This document shows positions 29,053-37,944 of a stretch of DNA of 64,000 nt, piece by piece. The DNA comes from Luteimonas abyssi (lineage in GTDB: Bacteria; Pseudomonadota; Gammaproteobacteria; Xanthomonadales; Xanthomonadaceae): the NCBI RefSeq assembly GCF_001482195.1, contig NZ_KQ759763.1:768220-832219 (forward strand). The letters are read 5' to 3'. The position numbers and the translations under genes are program-made. The notes under the pieces were generated by a model that saw only the letters and a program-made list of their open reading frames with translations, had not been told where the DNA came from and made no database searches. Within the stretch, counting starts at the first letter, position 1, and every line of letters begins with the position of its first letter.

Positions 29053-29617
29053 GGCGTCCGCCACGGCCGGCACGCACGCGCCGCCGCGTGTGGACGATCG
29101 CATCGTGCTGCGGCCCTGGCGTGCAGCCGACCTCGACGACCTGGTCGCGCATGCCGACGACGCGCGCGTGTCCCGCGGCGTGAGCGACCGCTTCCCGTTT
29201 CCCTATACGCGTGCCGACGGCGAGGCGTTCCTGGCCGGGCGCGTGGTGGATATGAGCGTGCCGGTGTTCGCGATCGAGATCGATGGCCGTGCCGCCGGCG
29301 GTATCGGCGTGCGGCCGTTCGCCGGCGAACGGCGCGTCGGTGCGGAATTCGGCTATTGGCTGGGCCAGCGCTACTGGGGGCAGGGTCTGATGACGCGGGT
29401 GGTGGCGGTGTTCGCACCCTGGGCGATGGATGCGCTGGCGCTGGAGCGCCTGCAGGCGACAGTGCTGGACTTCAACGTCGGCTCTGCGCGCGTCCTGGAG
29501 AAGAACGGGTTCACCGAGGAAGGCGTACACCGGCGCGCCCTGCGCAAGCGCGGGCAACTGCACGACCTGCGGATGTTCGCGCGGTTGCGTGAGCCGGACC
29601 ACGGCTGCGTCCCTTGA
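29045..29617 (+). CDS. GNAT family N-acetyltransferase (RimJ/RimL type)
   Basis: A 190-residue cytosolic acetyltransferase. The fold is visible as LVLRPW-type strand 1 (RIVLRPWRAADLDDL), the AEFGYWLGQRYWGQGLMTRVV acetyl-CoA segment, and the C-terminal NVGSARVLEKNGFTEEGVHRRA motif typical of RimJ/RimL-like proteins, which acetylate protein N-termini or small amines. The gene begins inside the end of the pump gene (ATGCCTGA), so it is coupled to it. A role in drug modification beside efflux is possible but unproven. Confidence 0.85.
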   Translation: MPEASATAGTHAPPRVDDRIVLRPWRAADLDDLVAHADDARVSRGVSDRFPFPYTRADGEAFLAGRVVDMSVPVFAIEIDGRAAGGIGVRPFAGERRVGAEFGYWLGQRYWGQGLMTRVVAVFAPWAMDALALERLQATVLDFNVGSARVLEKNGFTEEGVHRRALRKRGQLHDLRMFARLREPDHGCVP

Positions 29618-29800
29618 GCGCGCCAGGGCTTGGAACCCCGTCCGTGGGGTGAAGCAACCGATCCCTCGACGATGCCGGTGACCGCGCGGGCGTGTTCGCG
29701 CACACTGTGTGTCGGGGACGAGGCCTGTTCCCGAGAATCGTAGACAATCGGCCCGGCCGTCCCGCCGACGGTTTCGGCCCACCGACCGGGGAGCTGCTGC

Positions 29801-31234
29801 GTGGAACCATTCGTCAATTCGCTCAACGGACTCATCTGGAGTCCGCCGCTGATCGTGCTGTGTCTGGGGGCAGGGCTTTATTTCTCCCTGCGGACCCGTT
29901 TCATGCAGATCCGCCAGGTCGGTGAGATGATCCGGCTGATGCTCACCGGCTCGAAATCCGAAGCCGGTGTGTCGTCGTTCCAGGCCCTGGCGATGTCGTT
30001 GTCGGGTCGTGTGGGCATCGGCAATATCGCCGGCGTGGCCACGGCAATCGCATTCGGCGGCCCCGGTGCGGTGTTCTGGATGTGGGTGATGGCGTTCCTC
30101 GGTGCGTCGACGTCCTACATCGAATCCACACTGGCGCAGATCTACAAGGAAACCGATGACGAGGGCCGCTACCGCGGCGGCCCGGCCTATTACATCGAAA
30201 AGGCGATGGGGCAGAAGTGGTACGCATGGTTGTTCGCCATCGTGACCATCATCGCAGCCGGCTTCCTGATGCCGGGCGTGCAGGCGAACGGCATTGCTTC
30301 GGCCGCGTTCAACGCTTGGGACGTTCCGCCAGCGGTGACGGCGGTGATCGTGGTGATCGGGCTCGGCTTCATCATCTTCGGCGGCGTCAAGCGCATCGCC
30401 CGGTTTGCCGAGATCGTGGTGCCGTTCATGGCGCTGGCGTATCTGCTCATGGCCATGGTGATCATGTTCCTCAACGCATCCGCGCTGCCGGACATGTTCA
30501 GGCTGATCCTGGAAAGCGCGTTCGGCATGCACGCGGGTTTCGGCGCGATGCTGGGACTGGCGGTGGAATGGGGCGTCAAACGCGGTATCTATTCCAACGA
30601 GGCCGGTCAGGGCACCGGACCCCACGCCGCCGCCGCGGCGGAGGTGTCGCATCCGGCCAAGCAGGGCTTCGTGCAGGCGTTCTCGATCTATGTCGATACG
30701 CTGCTGGTGTGCTCGGCGACCGCGTTCATGATCCTGTCGACCGGCATGTACAACGTCGTGGGGCGCGCCGGCGAGATGGTGGTCGAGGCCTTGCCGGGTG
30801 TCGAAGTCGGTCCGGGGTTCGCGCAATTCGCGGTCGAATCGGTGATGCCCGGCTACGGGGCCGGGTTCGTGGCGCTGGCGTTGTTCTTCTTCGCGTTCAC
30901 GACCATCGTGGCGTACTACTACATGGCCGAGACCAATATCACCTACATCAACCGCAACGCCCATCGGCCGTGGATGGTGTTCGCACTGCGCATCGCGATT
31001 CTCGCCGCAGTGACGTTCGGCTGCGTGCGCACTGCGGAAATGGCATGGACGCTCGGCGATATCGGTGTGGGAACGATGGCGTGGCTCAACCTGATCGCGA
31101 TCCTGATCCTGCAGAAGCCCGCACTGCTGGCACTGAAGGACTACGAGGCACAGAAAAAGATGGGCCTGGATCCCGTGTTCGATCCGTTGAAGCTCGGGAT
31201 TCCCAACGCCGATTTCTGGATCAAGAAGAAATGA
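29801..31234 (+). CDS. Alanine/glycine:cation symporter (AGCS family)
   Basis: A 477-residue inner-membrane carrier with about eleven helices. Family blocks are visible: the N-terminal LSLRTRF-type segment (YFSLRTRFMQIRQVGEM), SLSGRVGIGNIAGVATAIAFGGPGAVFWMW, and the C-terminal-half GVKRGIYSNEAGQGTGPHAAAAA. It imports alanine or glycine with Na+ or H+. The start is GTG at 29801 (MEPFVNSLNGLIWSP), which fits the family; TAGACAAT lies about 50 bases ahead as a possible -10 region. Its stop overlaps the next ATG (ATGA, 31231-31234). Confidence 0.94.
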   Translation: MEPFVNSLNGLIWSPPLIVLCLGAGLYFSLRTRFMQIRQVGEMIRLMLTGSKSEAGVSSFQALAMSLSGRVGIGNIAGVATAIAFGGPGAVFWMWVMAFLGASTSYIESTLAQIYKETDDEGRYRGGPAYYIEKAMGQKWYAWLFAIVTIIAAGFLMPGVQANGIASAAFNAWDVPPAVTAVIVVIGLGFIIFGGVKRIARFAEIVVPFMALAYLLMAMVIMFLNASALPDMFRLILESAFGMHAGFGAMLGLAVEWGVKRGIYSNEAGQGTGPHAAAAAEVSHPAKQGFVQAFSIYVDTLLVCSATAFMILSTGMYNVVGRAGEMVVEALPGVEVGPGFAQFAVESVMPGYGAGFVALALFFFAFTTIVAYYYMAETNITYINRNAHRPWMVFALRIAILAAVTFGCVRTAEMAWTLGDIGVGTMAWLNLIAILILQKPALLALKDYEAQKKMGLDPVFDPLKLGIPNADFWIKKK

Positions 31235-32211
31235 CCGGACATGGTGACAGTGGTGGCGGCAACCCTTGGCGCCGTGGTGGCGGACGCGACGACCCGCCGC
31301 GGCACACGCCGCGAACGACCCCGCGGCCATCTCGCGCGGACGGGCCACATGCCGATGCGGCTCCACGTACAGACGCTGGATCGCGCGGGTCGGGCGCGCC
31401 CCGTGGCCCGCGTCCGCCGCGCGCCGCGGCATGGCCCGCGCCGGATAGCGAAGCGGCGGCCGCCCCGCGCCCCGAGCGCCGCGATGAGCTGCGCCTGCAT
31501 GGCCTGAATGCGGTCGAGGCGATGTTCGCGCGGCGTCCCGACGCGCTGCGCAAGCTCTATCTGGTGCAGTCGCGGATCCATCGTCTGCAGCCATTGCTGA
31601 AGTGGTGCGTATCGCAGCGGCTGGGGTATCGCGTGGTCGAGGAGGACGACCTGACCAAGCTCGCCGGCAGCGCGCATCACGAAGGTGTGGTGGCGGACGT
31701 GACCCGTGCGCCGGTGCCCGTGCTCGAGACCTGGTTGGCGGGGCGTGACACCGCATCGCCAAGCTGCCTGTTGTGGCTGGACGGCGTCGGCAATCCGCAC
31801 AACTTCGGCGCGATCCTGCGTTCGGCGGCGCACTTCGGCATCGATGCCGTGTTGCTGCCTGCACAAGGTGGGCTGGCGTTGTCGGGTTCGGCCGCGCGCG
31901 TGGCCGAGGGCGGTGCGGAGGCGGTGCCATTGGTCCGGCTGCCGCCGGCAGCGGAGGCGATCGGCTCTCTGCACGCGGCCGGTTACCGCCTGGTCGCGAC
32001 GGTCGCGCGCGATGGCGACGATCTCTTCCGCAATGCGCCTCCGGCGCGTGTCGTCTACGTGCTCGGTGCTGAGGGCGAGGGCATGGACCCCGTGCTGACA
32101 GCGGCCTGCGACCGGCGGGTATCGATTCCCGGTACCGGCGCGGTCGAGAGCCTCAACGTGGCGACCGCCACCGGCGTGTTGCTGGCGAGCTGGCGCGCGG
32201 CGCACGGCTGA
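31231..32211 (+). CDS. rlmB: SpoU/TrmH 2'-O-methyltransferase (RlmB-like)
   Basis: A 326-residue RNA ribose methyltransferase. The first 85 or so residues are a Gly/Arg/Pro/Asp-rich low-complexity extension. An L30e-like substrate-binding domain follows (LHGLNAVEAMFARRPDALRKLYLV), then the knotted SPOUT domain with motif 1 NPHNFGAILRSAAHFG, motif 2 YVLGAEGEGM and motif 3 VSIPGTGAVESLNVATATG. The likely product methylates G2251 of 23S rRNA, though close SpoU paralogues cannot be excluded. It overlaps the symporter stop by four bases. The long disordered N-terminus is more than the standard RlmB length of about 245. Confidence 0.85.
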   Translation: MTGHGDSGGGNPWRRGGGRDDPPRHTPRTTPRPSRADGPHADAAPRTDAGSRGSGAPRGPRPPRAAAWPAPDSEAAAAPRPERRDELRLHGLNAVEAMFARRPDALRKLYLVQSRIHRLQPLLKWCVSQRLGYRVVEEDDLTKLAGSAHHEGVVADVTRAPVPVLETWLAGRDTASPSCLLWLDGVGNPHNFGAILRSAAHFGIDAVLLPAQGGLALSGSAARVAEGGAEAVPLVRLPPAAEAIGSLHAAGYRLVATVARDGDDLFRNAPPARVVYVLGAEGEGMDPVLTAACDRRVSIPGTGAVESLNVATATGVLLASWRAAHG

Positions 32212-32565
32212 GCCCGGCCGATCTCCGAGACGCGCGTCCTGATGTCCCGGCGCTGGATCCCTTAGGTCTGTGGATCCCTTAGGTCTGTCGGAGGGCGGCG
32301 GGCGTCGATGCGATTCTTCGCCCGACTGCGGGGCGGTCGGTGACGGGGACGGTGTAGGGGTGTGGCGCTTCGCGTTGTTGTCGCCACGGCCCGATGGGCG
32401 CGCCGTGGTCGGCGGCCCCTTCCAGCGAAGGCCACCGGTCGCCACGTAGGGTGATGGCTTCTTCCTGGCCTGGCGTCTCCCGGGCCATCACATCCGAGGG
32501 TGTGGTGCGGCATTCGCTCGGGGCATCCCCGGTTCCCGCGGCGCCCCTCGGGTTACGCCCTAGGC
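32212..32565. other. Gene-free stretch with a 17-bp tandem duplication
   Basis: A 354-base gap between the convergent rlmB-like and M28 peptidase genes. It holds the unit TGGATCCCTTAGGTCTG twice in tandem (32254-32270 and 32271-32287). The rest is GC-rich with no protein-like frame or clear terminator. Confidence 0.5.
32254..32287. repeat. Tandem direct repeat, 2 x 17 bp
   Basis: The unit TGGATCCCTTAGGTCTG occurs twice back to back with no mismatch. It begins 43 bases after the stop of the rlmB-like gene. A recent slippage duplication is the simplest explanation. Confidence 0.85.
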
Positions 32566-33954
32566 TCAGTCCCCGTCGGTGGTCGAGGGCGGAAAGCGCT
32601 CGCTGGACTCGGCCACCAGATAGGCGAACACGCTGTAGGCGGCGACATTCTGTTTCACCGCGTCCGGATCGACCTTGTCGAGGGTGTCGTCGGCATTGTG
32701 GTGCAGGTCGAAATAGTGGGTGCCGTCCTGTCCCAGCCAGGCCCAGGACATGCCCCGTTGCGCCAGCGGCAGGATGTCCGGTCCCGGGCTGCCGTCGTCC
32801 GGCGCGAACGCGATCTCCAGCGGTGCGAGCGCGTCGGCGATCTGCCGGGTGAGCGGGTGCGATGCGTCCTTCGCGCTGGTGTTGAAGGCATAGATGCGGC
32901 CGGCGCCGAAGTCGCTCTCGGCACCGACGATGTGCGTGGTCGTCAACGTGTCGGCGTGGCGCTCGGCATACTGGCGCGCGCCGATCAGGCCCTGCTCCTC
33001 GTTGGCGAACGCGATCACCCGCAGCGTGCGGCGCGGCCGCTCGGGCAATCGCCCGATCAGGTGGCCGGCAGCCATCGTGATGCCGACACCGGAGGCATCG
33101 TCGACCGCGCCGGTGCCGAGATCCCAGGAGTCCAGATGACTGGCGATCACCACGATCTCGTCGGGCGCCTCGCGCCCCGTCAGCTCGGCGATGACGTTCT
33201 GCGAGGTGTACTCGCCGTTGAAACCGCAATCCAGGGCGAGTCGTACCTGCACCGGACCGCGTTCGAGCAGACGCACGAGCTGGTCGGCATCGGGCAGCGA
33301 GGTCGCCGCCGCGGGAATCGGGGTGACGCCGTCTTCGAATCGGGTCATGCCGGTGTTGGCGACGCGGTTCGGGCTGGTGCCGATCGAGCGCATCAGGAAG
33401 CCGACCGCGCCCTTGGCCGCGGCCACCGATGGGCCGCGGCTGCGCACCGGCCCGGCGGCGCCGTAGCCCGAACCGTCACGCGTGCGCTCCATGCGGAAAT
33501 CGAGGAAGACGATCTTGCCGGCGACCTCGTCGGGCGATGCGGCGTCGAGCGAAGCGAAGTCGGCGAAGCGCACGATCTCGGCCTCGACGGTGCCGCCGGG
33601 GCTGCCGCCCAGCGCGGTCACCACCAGCGGCTGGGCGTGCGTGCCGAGCACGCTGGCGTGTTCGCTTCGACGCTCCCACTTCGGAAAGGTGACCGGCTCG
33701 GTCCACACGCGGTCGAAGCCCAGCGATTCGAAGCGTGCCTGCGCCCAGGCCACGGCGCGCGCATCGGCCTCGCTACCGGGCAGGCGCGGGCCGATCTCGG
33801 TGGTCAGCGCCTCGATGATGCGGTAGCCCGTGTCGTCGGTCAGCGCCTGCGCGCGCAGTGTGTCGGCGGTTCGCAGGGCCTCGGGCGGCAGGGGCGTCTG
33901 GGCCTGCGCGGAGCAGGCCGCGGACAGTGCGAGCAGCAGGGCGGCAAGGCGCAT
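32566..33954 (-). CDS. M28 family metallopeptidase (carboxypeptidase Q-like)
   Basis: A 462-residue exported zinc peptidase. The signal peptide ends near SAQAQ (about residue 20). A protease-associated-like insertion precedes the catalytic part, where the zinc ligands are seen in order: H and the bridging D in SHLDSWDLGTGAVDDASGVG, the Glu pair in AFANEEQGLIGARQYAE, D in VGAESDFGAG, and the last His in FDLHHNADDT. Length and layout match the plasma glutamate carboxypeptidase/carboxypeptidase Q branch, which trims dipeptides in the periplasm. It is a single gene with a hairpin before it. Confidence 0.92.
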   Translation of the reverse strand: MRLAALLLALSAACSAQAQTPLPPEALRTADTLRAQALTDDTGYRIIEALTTEIGPRLPGSEADARAVAWAQARFESLGFDRVWTEPVTFPKWERRSEHASVLGTHAQPLVVTALGGSPGGTVEAEIVRFADFASLDAASPDEVAGKIVFLDFRMERTRDGSGYGAAGPVRSRGPSVAAAKGAVGFLMRSIGTSPNRVANTGMTRFEDGVTPIPAAATSLPDADQLVRLLERGPVQVRLALDCGFNGEYTSQNVIAELTGREAPDEIVVIASHLDSWDLGTGAVDDASGVGITMAAGHLIGRLPERPRRTLRVIAFANEEQGLIGARQYAERHADTLTTTHIVGAESDFGAGRIYAFNTSAKDASHPLTRQIADALAPLEIAFAPDDGSPGPDILPLAQRGMSWAWLGQDGTHYFDLHHNADDTLDKVDPDAVKQNVAAYSVFAYLVAESSERFPPSTTDGD

Positions 33955-33977
33955 GGGAACTCCCGGACCGTAAACAT

Positions 33978-34010
33978 GAACAGCCGCGAGCTTAGCACTC
34001 GCGGCTGTTC
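33978..34010 (-). terminator. 13-bp hairpin after mscL
   Basis: GAACAGCCGCGAG (33978-33990) and CTCGCGGCTGTTC (33998-34010) pair perfectly around a 7-base loop. It lies 30 bases past the mscL stop on the minus strand and just before the M28 peptidase leader, so it most likely ends the mscL transcript. Confidence 0.65.
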
Positions 34011-34040
34011 GCATTCGCAGGAGCGCTCCTGCGGTCTTGA

Positions 34041-34478
34041 TCAGACCGTGGGGCCGTCGGGGGAACGCACCTTCAGGCTGTCGCGGATCTCGCGGAGCAG
34101 CACGATGTCCTCGGCCGGCTTGGGGGCTTCGGCCGGCTTCTCTTCCTGCTTGCGCTTGAGGCGGTTGATGAACTTCACCACCAGGAAGATCGCGAACGCG
34201 ACGATGACGAACTGGATGAGCGTGTTGAGGAACAGGCCGATGCCGACGGTCACCGCGGGCACGACCTCGCCGGCCGCGTCCACGGTTTCGCCTCGCAAGG
34301 TGATCGCCCATTCGGAGAAATCCACGCCGCCGATCAACAGCCCGATCGGCGGCATGATGATCTGGTCGACCAATGCGGTGACGATCTTGCCAAACGATGC
34401 ACCGATGATCACACCGACCGCGAGGTCGATGACGTTGCCGCGGACCGCGAACTCCTTGAACTCAGACAGGACACCCAT
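34041..34478 (-). CDS. mscL: Large-conductance mechanosensitive channel
   Basis: A 145-residue inner-membrane pentameric channel that opens under turgor on hypo-osmotic shock. The N-terminal amphipathic helix and first membrane helix ([38 protein letters not shown]) are nearly invariant in the family. The periplasmic loop, the second helix ([29 protein letters not shown]) and a short charged cytoplasmic helix ([14 protein letters not shown]) follow. The start at 34478 has GAGG eight bases ahead; a GTG nine bases upstream is less likely. It is transcribed alone. Confidence 0.97.
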   Translation of the reverse strand: MGVLSEFKEFAVRGNVIDLAVGVIIGASFGKIVTALVDQIIMPPIGLLIGGVDFSEWAITLRGETVDAAGEVVPAVTVGIGLFLNTLIQFVIVAFAIFLVVKFINRLKRKQEEKPAEAPKPAEDIVLLREIRDSLKVRSPDGPTV

Positions 34479-34514
34479 CGCACACACCTCGTTCCAAAGG
34501 GGAAGACGGCGGGA

Positions 34515-35234
34515 CTATACGACGGCAGATGTGATCCGACAGTTCAACAGCGCCACACCTTCGAGTTCGGCGCGGCAGACGTCGCCGGGCACGAGCGCCG
34601 CGACGCCGGCCGGCGTGCCCATGAACACCAGATCCCCGGCGCGCAGCCGGTACAGGCGCGAGAGTTCGTGCAGGATGTCGGCCACGTTCCAGATCATGTC
34701 GCCGAGCGGGGCCTGTTGTCGCACCGTGCCGTTGACGGCGAGCGACAGCAGCCGGGTCGGCAGCGAGGCCGCGTCGACCTGGCCGGCCGGGACGAGCTCG
34801 CCGATCGGTGCGGAGGCATCGAAGCCCTTGGCGATGTCCCAGGGCAGGCCCTTGGCCTTGGCGGCCGCCTGCAGGTCGCGGCGGGTCAGGTCGAGGCCGA
34901 TGCCGTAGCCGAAGATCAGGTCGGTCGCGTTCGCGGTCGACAACACGCCTGCAGGCGCATCGTGTCCGATGGCGACGACCAGTTCGACCTCATGGTGAAG
35001 GTCGTGGGTGGCCGATGCATATGGGACGTCCGGCCCGGTCACGATGGCATCGGCCGGTTTCATGAAGAACACCGGCGTGCCGCGCGTTTCAGGCGAGACC
35101 GGCGCCGCAGCGCCCATCTCGCGCGCATGATCGGCGAAGTTGCGACCCACGCAGTAGATCCGACGCACGGGGAACGTCCCGCCGCCGCGCACGGGGACAC
35201 GCGGCACGTCCGGCGCCGGGATCACATCGCGCAT
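34515..35234 (-). CDS. FAH family hydrolase (FAHD1/YcgM-like)
   Basis: A 239-residue cytosolic protein of the fumarylacetoacetate hydrolase fold. Seen motifs are YCVGRNFADHAREMGA, the metal ligands in THDLHHEVELVVAIG, and GIGLDLTRRDLQAAAKAKGLPWDIAKGFD, which is characteristic of the small acylpyruvase/oxaloacetate decarboxylase (YcgM/FAHD1) branch rather than true FAH. The end has DLVFMGTPAGVAAL, also conserved. GAGGATT precedes the chosen start. It lies 10 bases from the small membrane gene upstream on the same strand. The natural substrate is not deducible. Confidence 0.88.
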   Translation of the reverse strand: MRDVIPAPDVPRVPVRGGGTFPVRRIYCVGRNFADHAREMGAAAPVSPETRGTPVFFMKPADAIVTGPDVPYASATHDLHHEVELVVAIGHDAPAGVLSTANATDLIFGYGIGLDLTRRDLQAAAKAKGLPWDIAKGFDASAPIGELVPAGQVDAASLPTRLLSLAVNGTVRQQAPLGDMIWNVADILHELSRLYRLRAGDLVFMGTPAGVAALVPGDVCRAELEGVALLNCRITSAVV

Positions 35235-35244
35235 GAAAGAATCC

Positions 35245-35487
35245 TCAGCGGAGCAGAGGCTTGTCGACGACGCGGAACTCGCCGTCCAGAGTGGCATCGG
35301 CACGCGCGCGCGCCGGACGGCCGCGCTGGCCCAACACGCGGGTCACCATGCCGACGGCGAGCATGCCGACACCAATGATCACCCCGAACACCAGCAACAC
35401 CGCCAGAAGCGCGAGCCCCACCAGGCCCAGGCCCACACGAAGCAGCGGGTGACGCGGCTTGCGGGGCGCGAAGACGGCATCGAACAT
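35245..35487 (-). CDS. Small hypothetical membrane protein
   Basis: An 80-residue protein with a basic N-terminus (FAPRKPRHPLLR) and a long hydrophobic stretch (about 17-47) that can form one or two helices, then a polar tail. No family is recognised. The start is uncertain: ATG at 35487 gives this length, while ATG at 35535 would add 16 residues; neither has a strong ribosome-binding site. It precedes the FAH-family gene by 10 bases and may share its transcript. Confidence 0.55.
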   Translation of the reverse strand: MFDAVFAPRKPRHPLLRVGLGLVGLALLAVLLVFGVIIGVGMLAVGMVTRVLGQRGRPARARADATLDGEFRVVDKPLLR

Positions 35488-35602
35488 GGACGACCGAAGA
35501 CGCAGGCGGAGGGTGTGAAGTGCGCTGGAGATCATCAGGACCGTGTGACAATGTGAAGGCGTTGTGTTCGACAGTATCGGGCCACGAAGGTTCAAAGAAG
35601 TA

Positions 35603-35986
35603 ATGAGTTCGTTAAGTTCGAGTGACGGTAACGACGATCGCGCCCCGGCCCATGCGGTCTCTTTGATCGCGATCGACGGTATTCCGGAGGGCGGGTTCGC
35701 CGAGATCGAAGCGGAAGTCGACGGCGTGGCGGAATCGATCGTGCTCTATCGCGAGGGCGCGCAGGTGCGTGCCTGGCTCAATGTCTGCCCCCATGCGGGA
35801 CGGCGTCTGGACTGGGCCCCGGGTCAGTTTCTCAAGTCGCGCGACGGTGCGCTGGTCTGCGCGGCGCACGGTGCGAGCTTCGAGACCGGCGATGGCGTCT
35901 GCATCGCCGGCCCGTGTCGAGGTGAGCGGCTGCGTGCGGTGGCGGTGACGGTCCGCGGTGATGCGGTCCTGCTCGGGGAGGCCTGA
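35603..35986 (+). CDS. Rieske [2Fe-2S] domain protein
   Basis: A 127-residue single-domain protein. The two cluster-binding boxes are complete: C-x-H in NVCPHAGRRLDW and C-x2-H in LVCAAHGASFETGDGVCIAGPC. There is no signal peptide or membrane anchor, so it is a soluble cytosolic Rieske ferredoxin-like protein or a small electron carrier. The extra CIAGPC cysteines resemble the usual proline-loop ending. The start at 35603 is chosen because AAAGAAG precedes it; ATG at 35564 is possible. It is divergent from the small membrane gene. Its redox partner is unknown. Confidence 0.88.
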   Translation: MSSLSSSDGNDDRAPAHAVSLIAIDGIPEGGFAEIEAEVDGVAESIVLYREGAQVRAWLNVCPHAGRRLDWAPGQFLKSRDGALVCAAHGASFETGDGVCIAGPCRGERLRAVAVTVRGDAVLLGEA

Positions 35987-36082
35987 TCGGCGATCCCGTG
36001 CGCGTGCCGCGGGGGCATTGCGCGATGAAGCCGACGCGCACGCGCGGACGCCCGCGTCGCCGGGCGGTTCCTGCACGCCAGG

Positions 36083-37921
36083 TCAGAACACCAGGTTGAC
36101 CATCGCCACGACCACGGCGGTGTAGGCCAGCGACAGCGGCAAGCCGGTCCGCCATAGATCGGCCGCGCTGTAGCCGGCCGGGCCGACCACCATCGACATC
36201 ACCGGGTTCGACTGGGTCATGAAGTTGTTCGACGCCGACAGCGCCACGACAAGGGCGAACGCGGTCGGGTCGGCGCCTGCGGCCAGGGCCAAGTTGATCG
36301 CCATCGGCACCATGACGATGGTGGCGCCGACATGGCTGATCACCAGCGAGAACGCCATGGTCAGCAGGGCCACGGCGATCTCCAGCGACCAGATCGGCAT
36401 CCAGTCCGGCAAGCGCTCCACGCTGTGGCCGGCCACCCAGGCGGCCGCACCGCTGGAATCCATCGCCCAGCCGAGCGGGATCAGGCAGGCCATCAGGAAC
36501 ACCGTCTTCCAGTTGATCGCGCTGTAGGCCTCGTCCATCTTCAGCACGCCGCACACGAGCATGCCGGCCACGCCGGTCATCAACGCGATCGAGGTGGGAA
36601 TGCGCGAGGACAGGGCGATCAGTACCGTCACCGCGAAGATCGCCATCGCGATCTTGAACTTGTGCGGGCGCTGCTCGCCCTTGGGGTAGTCGGTGACCAC
36701 CACGAAGTCGCGGCCCTTGGCGTTCTCCGCCAGCGCATGCCAGAAACTGTGCAGCACGAGCATGTCCCCGGCGCGCAGGGTGACGTCGCGCACGTCCTCG
36801 GTGATGACGTCCTTGTCACGGTTGATCGCCAGCAAGCGCAGGCCGAGGCGGCGCCGCAGCTGCAGTTCGTTGGCGGTCTTGCCGATGTAGGTCGAGGTCG
36901 GCGGCACCACCGCCTCGGAGATGCCGGCGCGGCTGGGATTGAAGTGGTCGCCGAAGTTGCGCAGGCGTGTGGTCATGCGCAGGAACTGGTTCTGGGCGAA
37001 ATCCGCCACCTGCTGGCGCGGCCCCATGGCGCCGATCACGCTGCCGACCCAGATGCGGACGTCGGCGGCCGGCGCGAGCTTGGCATCGTCCTCGGACTTC
37101 AGCGCCAGCATCACCGGGGCGTCGTGCAGCGCCTCGGCTTCGCCGAAGGTCATGCCGACCAGCGGGCTCTCCGCGGTCACGGTGAGCTCGAAGACATCGC
37201 CCTCGATGCCGTAGGTACGCGCGAAGTAGCTCTGCGTGCGGCCGGGTGCGACGCTGCCGTCTTCCTTGTCGGCCAGCAGTTTGCCGCCGAAGAAGTGGAA
37301 GTAGGCCAGGCCCAGCACCAGCAGCGCGATACCGATCGGCATCGGGGCGAACATGTTCAGCGGGACCAGCGTGGCCACGCCCGACGGCAGGTTGCTGTTG
37401 GCGGCCACCAGCAGATCGTTGAGCAGGATCAGCGGCGAGTTGCCGACCATCGTCAGCGAGCCGCCCATCACGATGGCCGCCGCGATCGGGATCAGCATCC
37501 GCGACAGCGGCACGCCGGTGCGCGACGACAGCCGCGAGGCGACCGGCAGGTACAGCGCCATCACCGACGGATTCTGCATGAACGACGAGTTGAGCCCGGC
37601 CACCGCCGAGGTCAGCAACAGCAGCCGACGCTCCATGCCGTGCGCGCGGCGCAGCAGCCAGCCGGCGAGCCGGTTCAGTGCGCCGGTGCGGTCCAGGCCC
37701 ATGCCCAGAATCATCGTGGCGATCACGCTGATCACGGCATTGGAGGAAAACCCGTTGAACAGGTCCTCGGGCGCGACCTGGCCGGTCAGGCCCAGCAACA
37801 CCAGCACCACCAGCGCGACCAGGTCGGCGCGCACGCGCTGGAAGACGAACAGGAGCATCGTCAGGACCACCAGTCCCAGAACGATCGCCATGTCGTTGGT
37901 GAGCGCGAGCGTGGTGTCCAT
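36083..37921 (-). CDS. SLC13 family permease with RCK_C domains
   Basis: A 612-residue inner-membrane protein. It starts with several helices (about 13-30, 33-55) and the NSPLILLNDLL re-entrant motif near residue 160, has a soluble central section of about 200-395 with two RCK_C (TrkA-C) modules (LTVTAESPLVGMTFGEAEALHDAPVM and LRRRLGLRLLAINRDKD), and ends with another helix block including SASNNFMTQSNPVMSM. This is the DASS/SLC13 layout of putative Na+-coupled sulfate or dicarboxylate carriers with regulatory inserts. Substrate cannot be fixed. It is a single gene, 23 bases before the trmB stop side. Confidence 0.9.
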   Translation of the reverse strand: MDTTLALTNDMAIVLGLVVLTMLLFVFQRVRADLVALVVLVLLGLTGQVAPEDLFNGFSSNAVISVIATMILGMGLDRTGALNRLAGWLLRRAHGMERRLLLLTSAVAGLNSSFMQNPSVMALYLPVASRLSSRTGVPLSRMLIPIAAAIVMGGSLTMVGNSPLILLNDLLVAANSNLPSGVATLVPLNMFAPMPIGIALLVLGLAYFHFFGGKLLADKEDGSVAPGRTQSYFARTYGIEGDVFELTVTAESPLVGMTFGEAEALHDAPVMLALKSEDDAKLAPAADVRIWVGSVIGAMGPRQQVADFAQNQFLRMTTRLRNFGDHFNPSRAGISEAVVPPTSTYIGKTANELQLRRRLGLRLLAINRDKDVITEDVRDVTLRAGDMLVLHSFWHALAENAKGRDFVVVTDYPKGEQRPHKFKIAMAIFAVTVLIALSSRIPTSIALMTGVAGMLVCGVLKMDEAYSAINWKTVFLMACLIPLGWAMDSSGAAAWVAGHSVERLPDWMPIWSLEIAVALLTMAFSLVISHVGATIVMVPMAINLALAAGADPTAFALVVALSASNNFMTQSNPVMSMVVGPAGYSAADLWRTGLPLSLAYTAVVVAMVNLVF

Positions 37922-37944
37922 GCCTGTCGTGTGGCGTCAGCGCC

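Noticed and set aside
25612..29103. A 1163-codon minus-strand open frame
   Set aside because: It is antisense to the RND pump genes. Its translation is rich in His, Gln and Arg and lacks protein-like pattern, as expected for the complement of GC-rich coding DNA.
29618..29800. Glycine riboswitch before the AGCS symporter
   Set aside because: I looked for the GGAGAG and CACCGAAGG-type motifs and did not find them.
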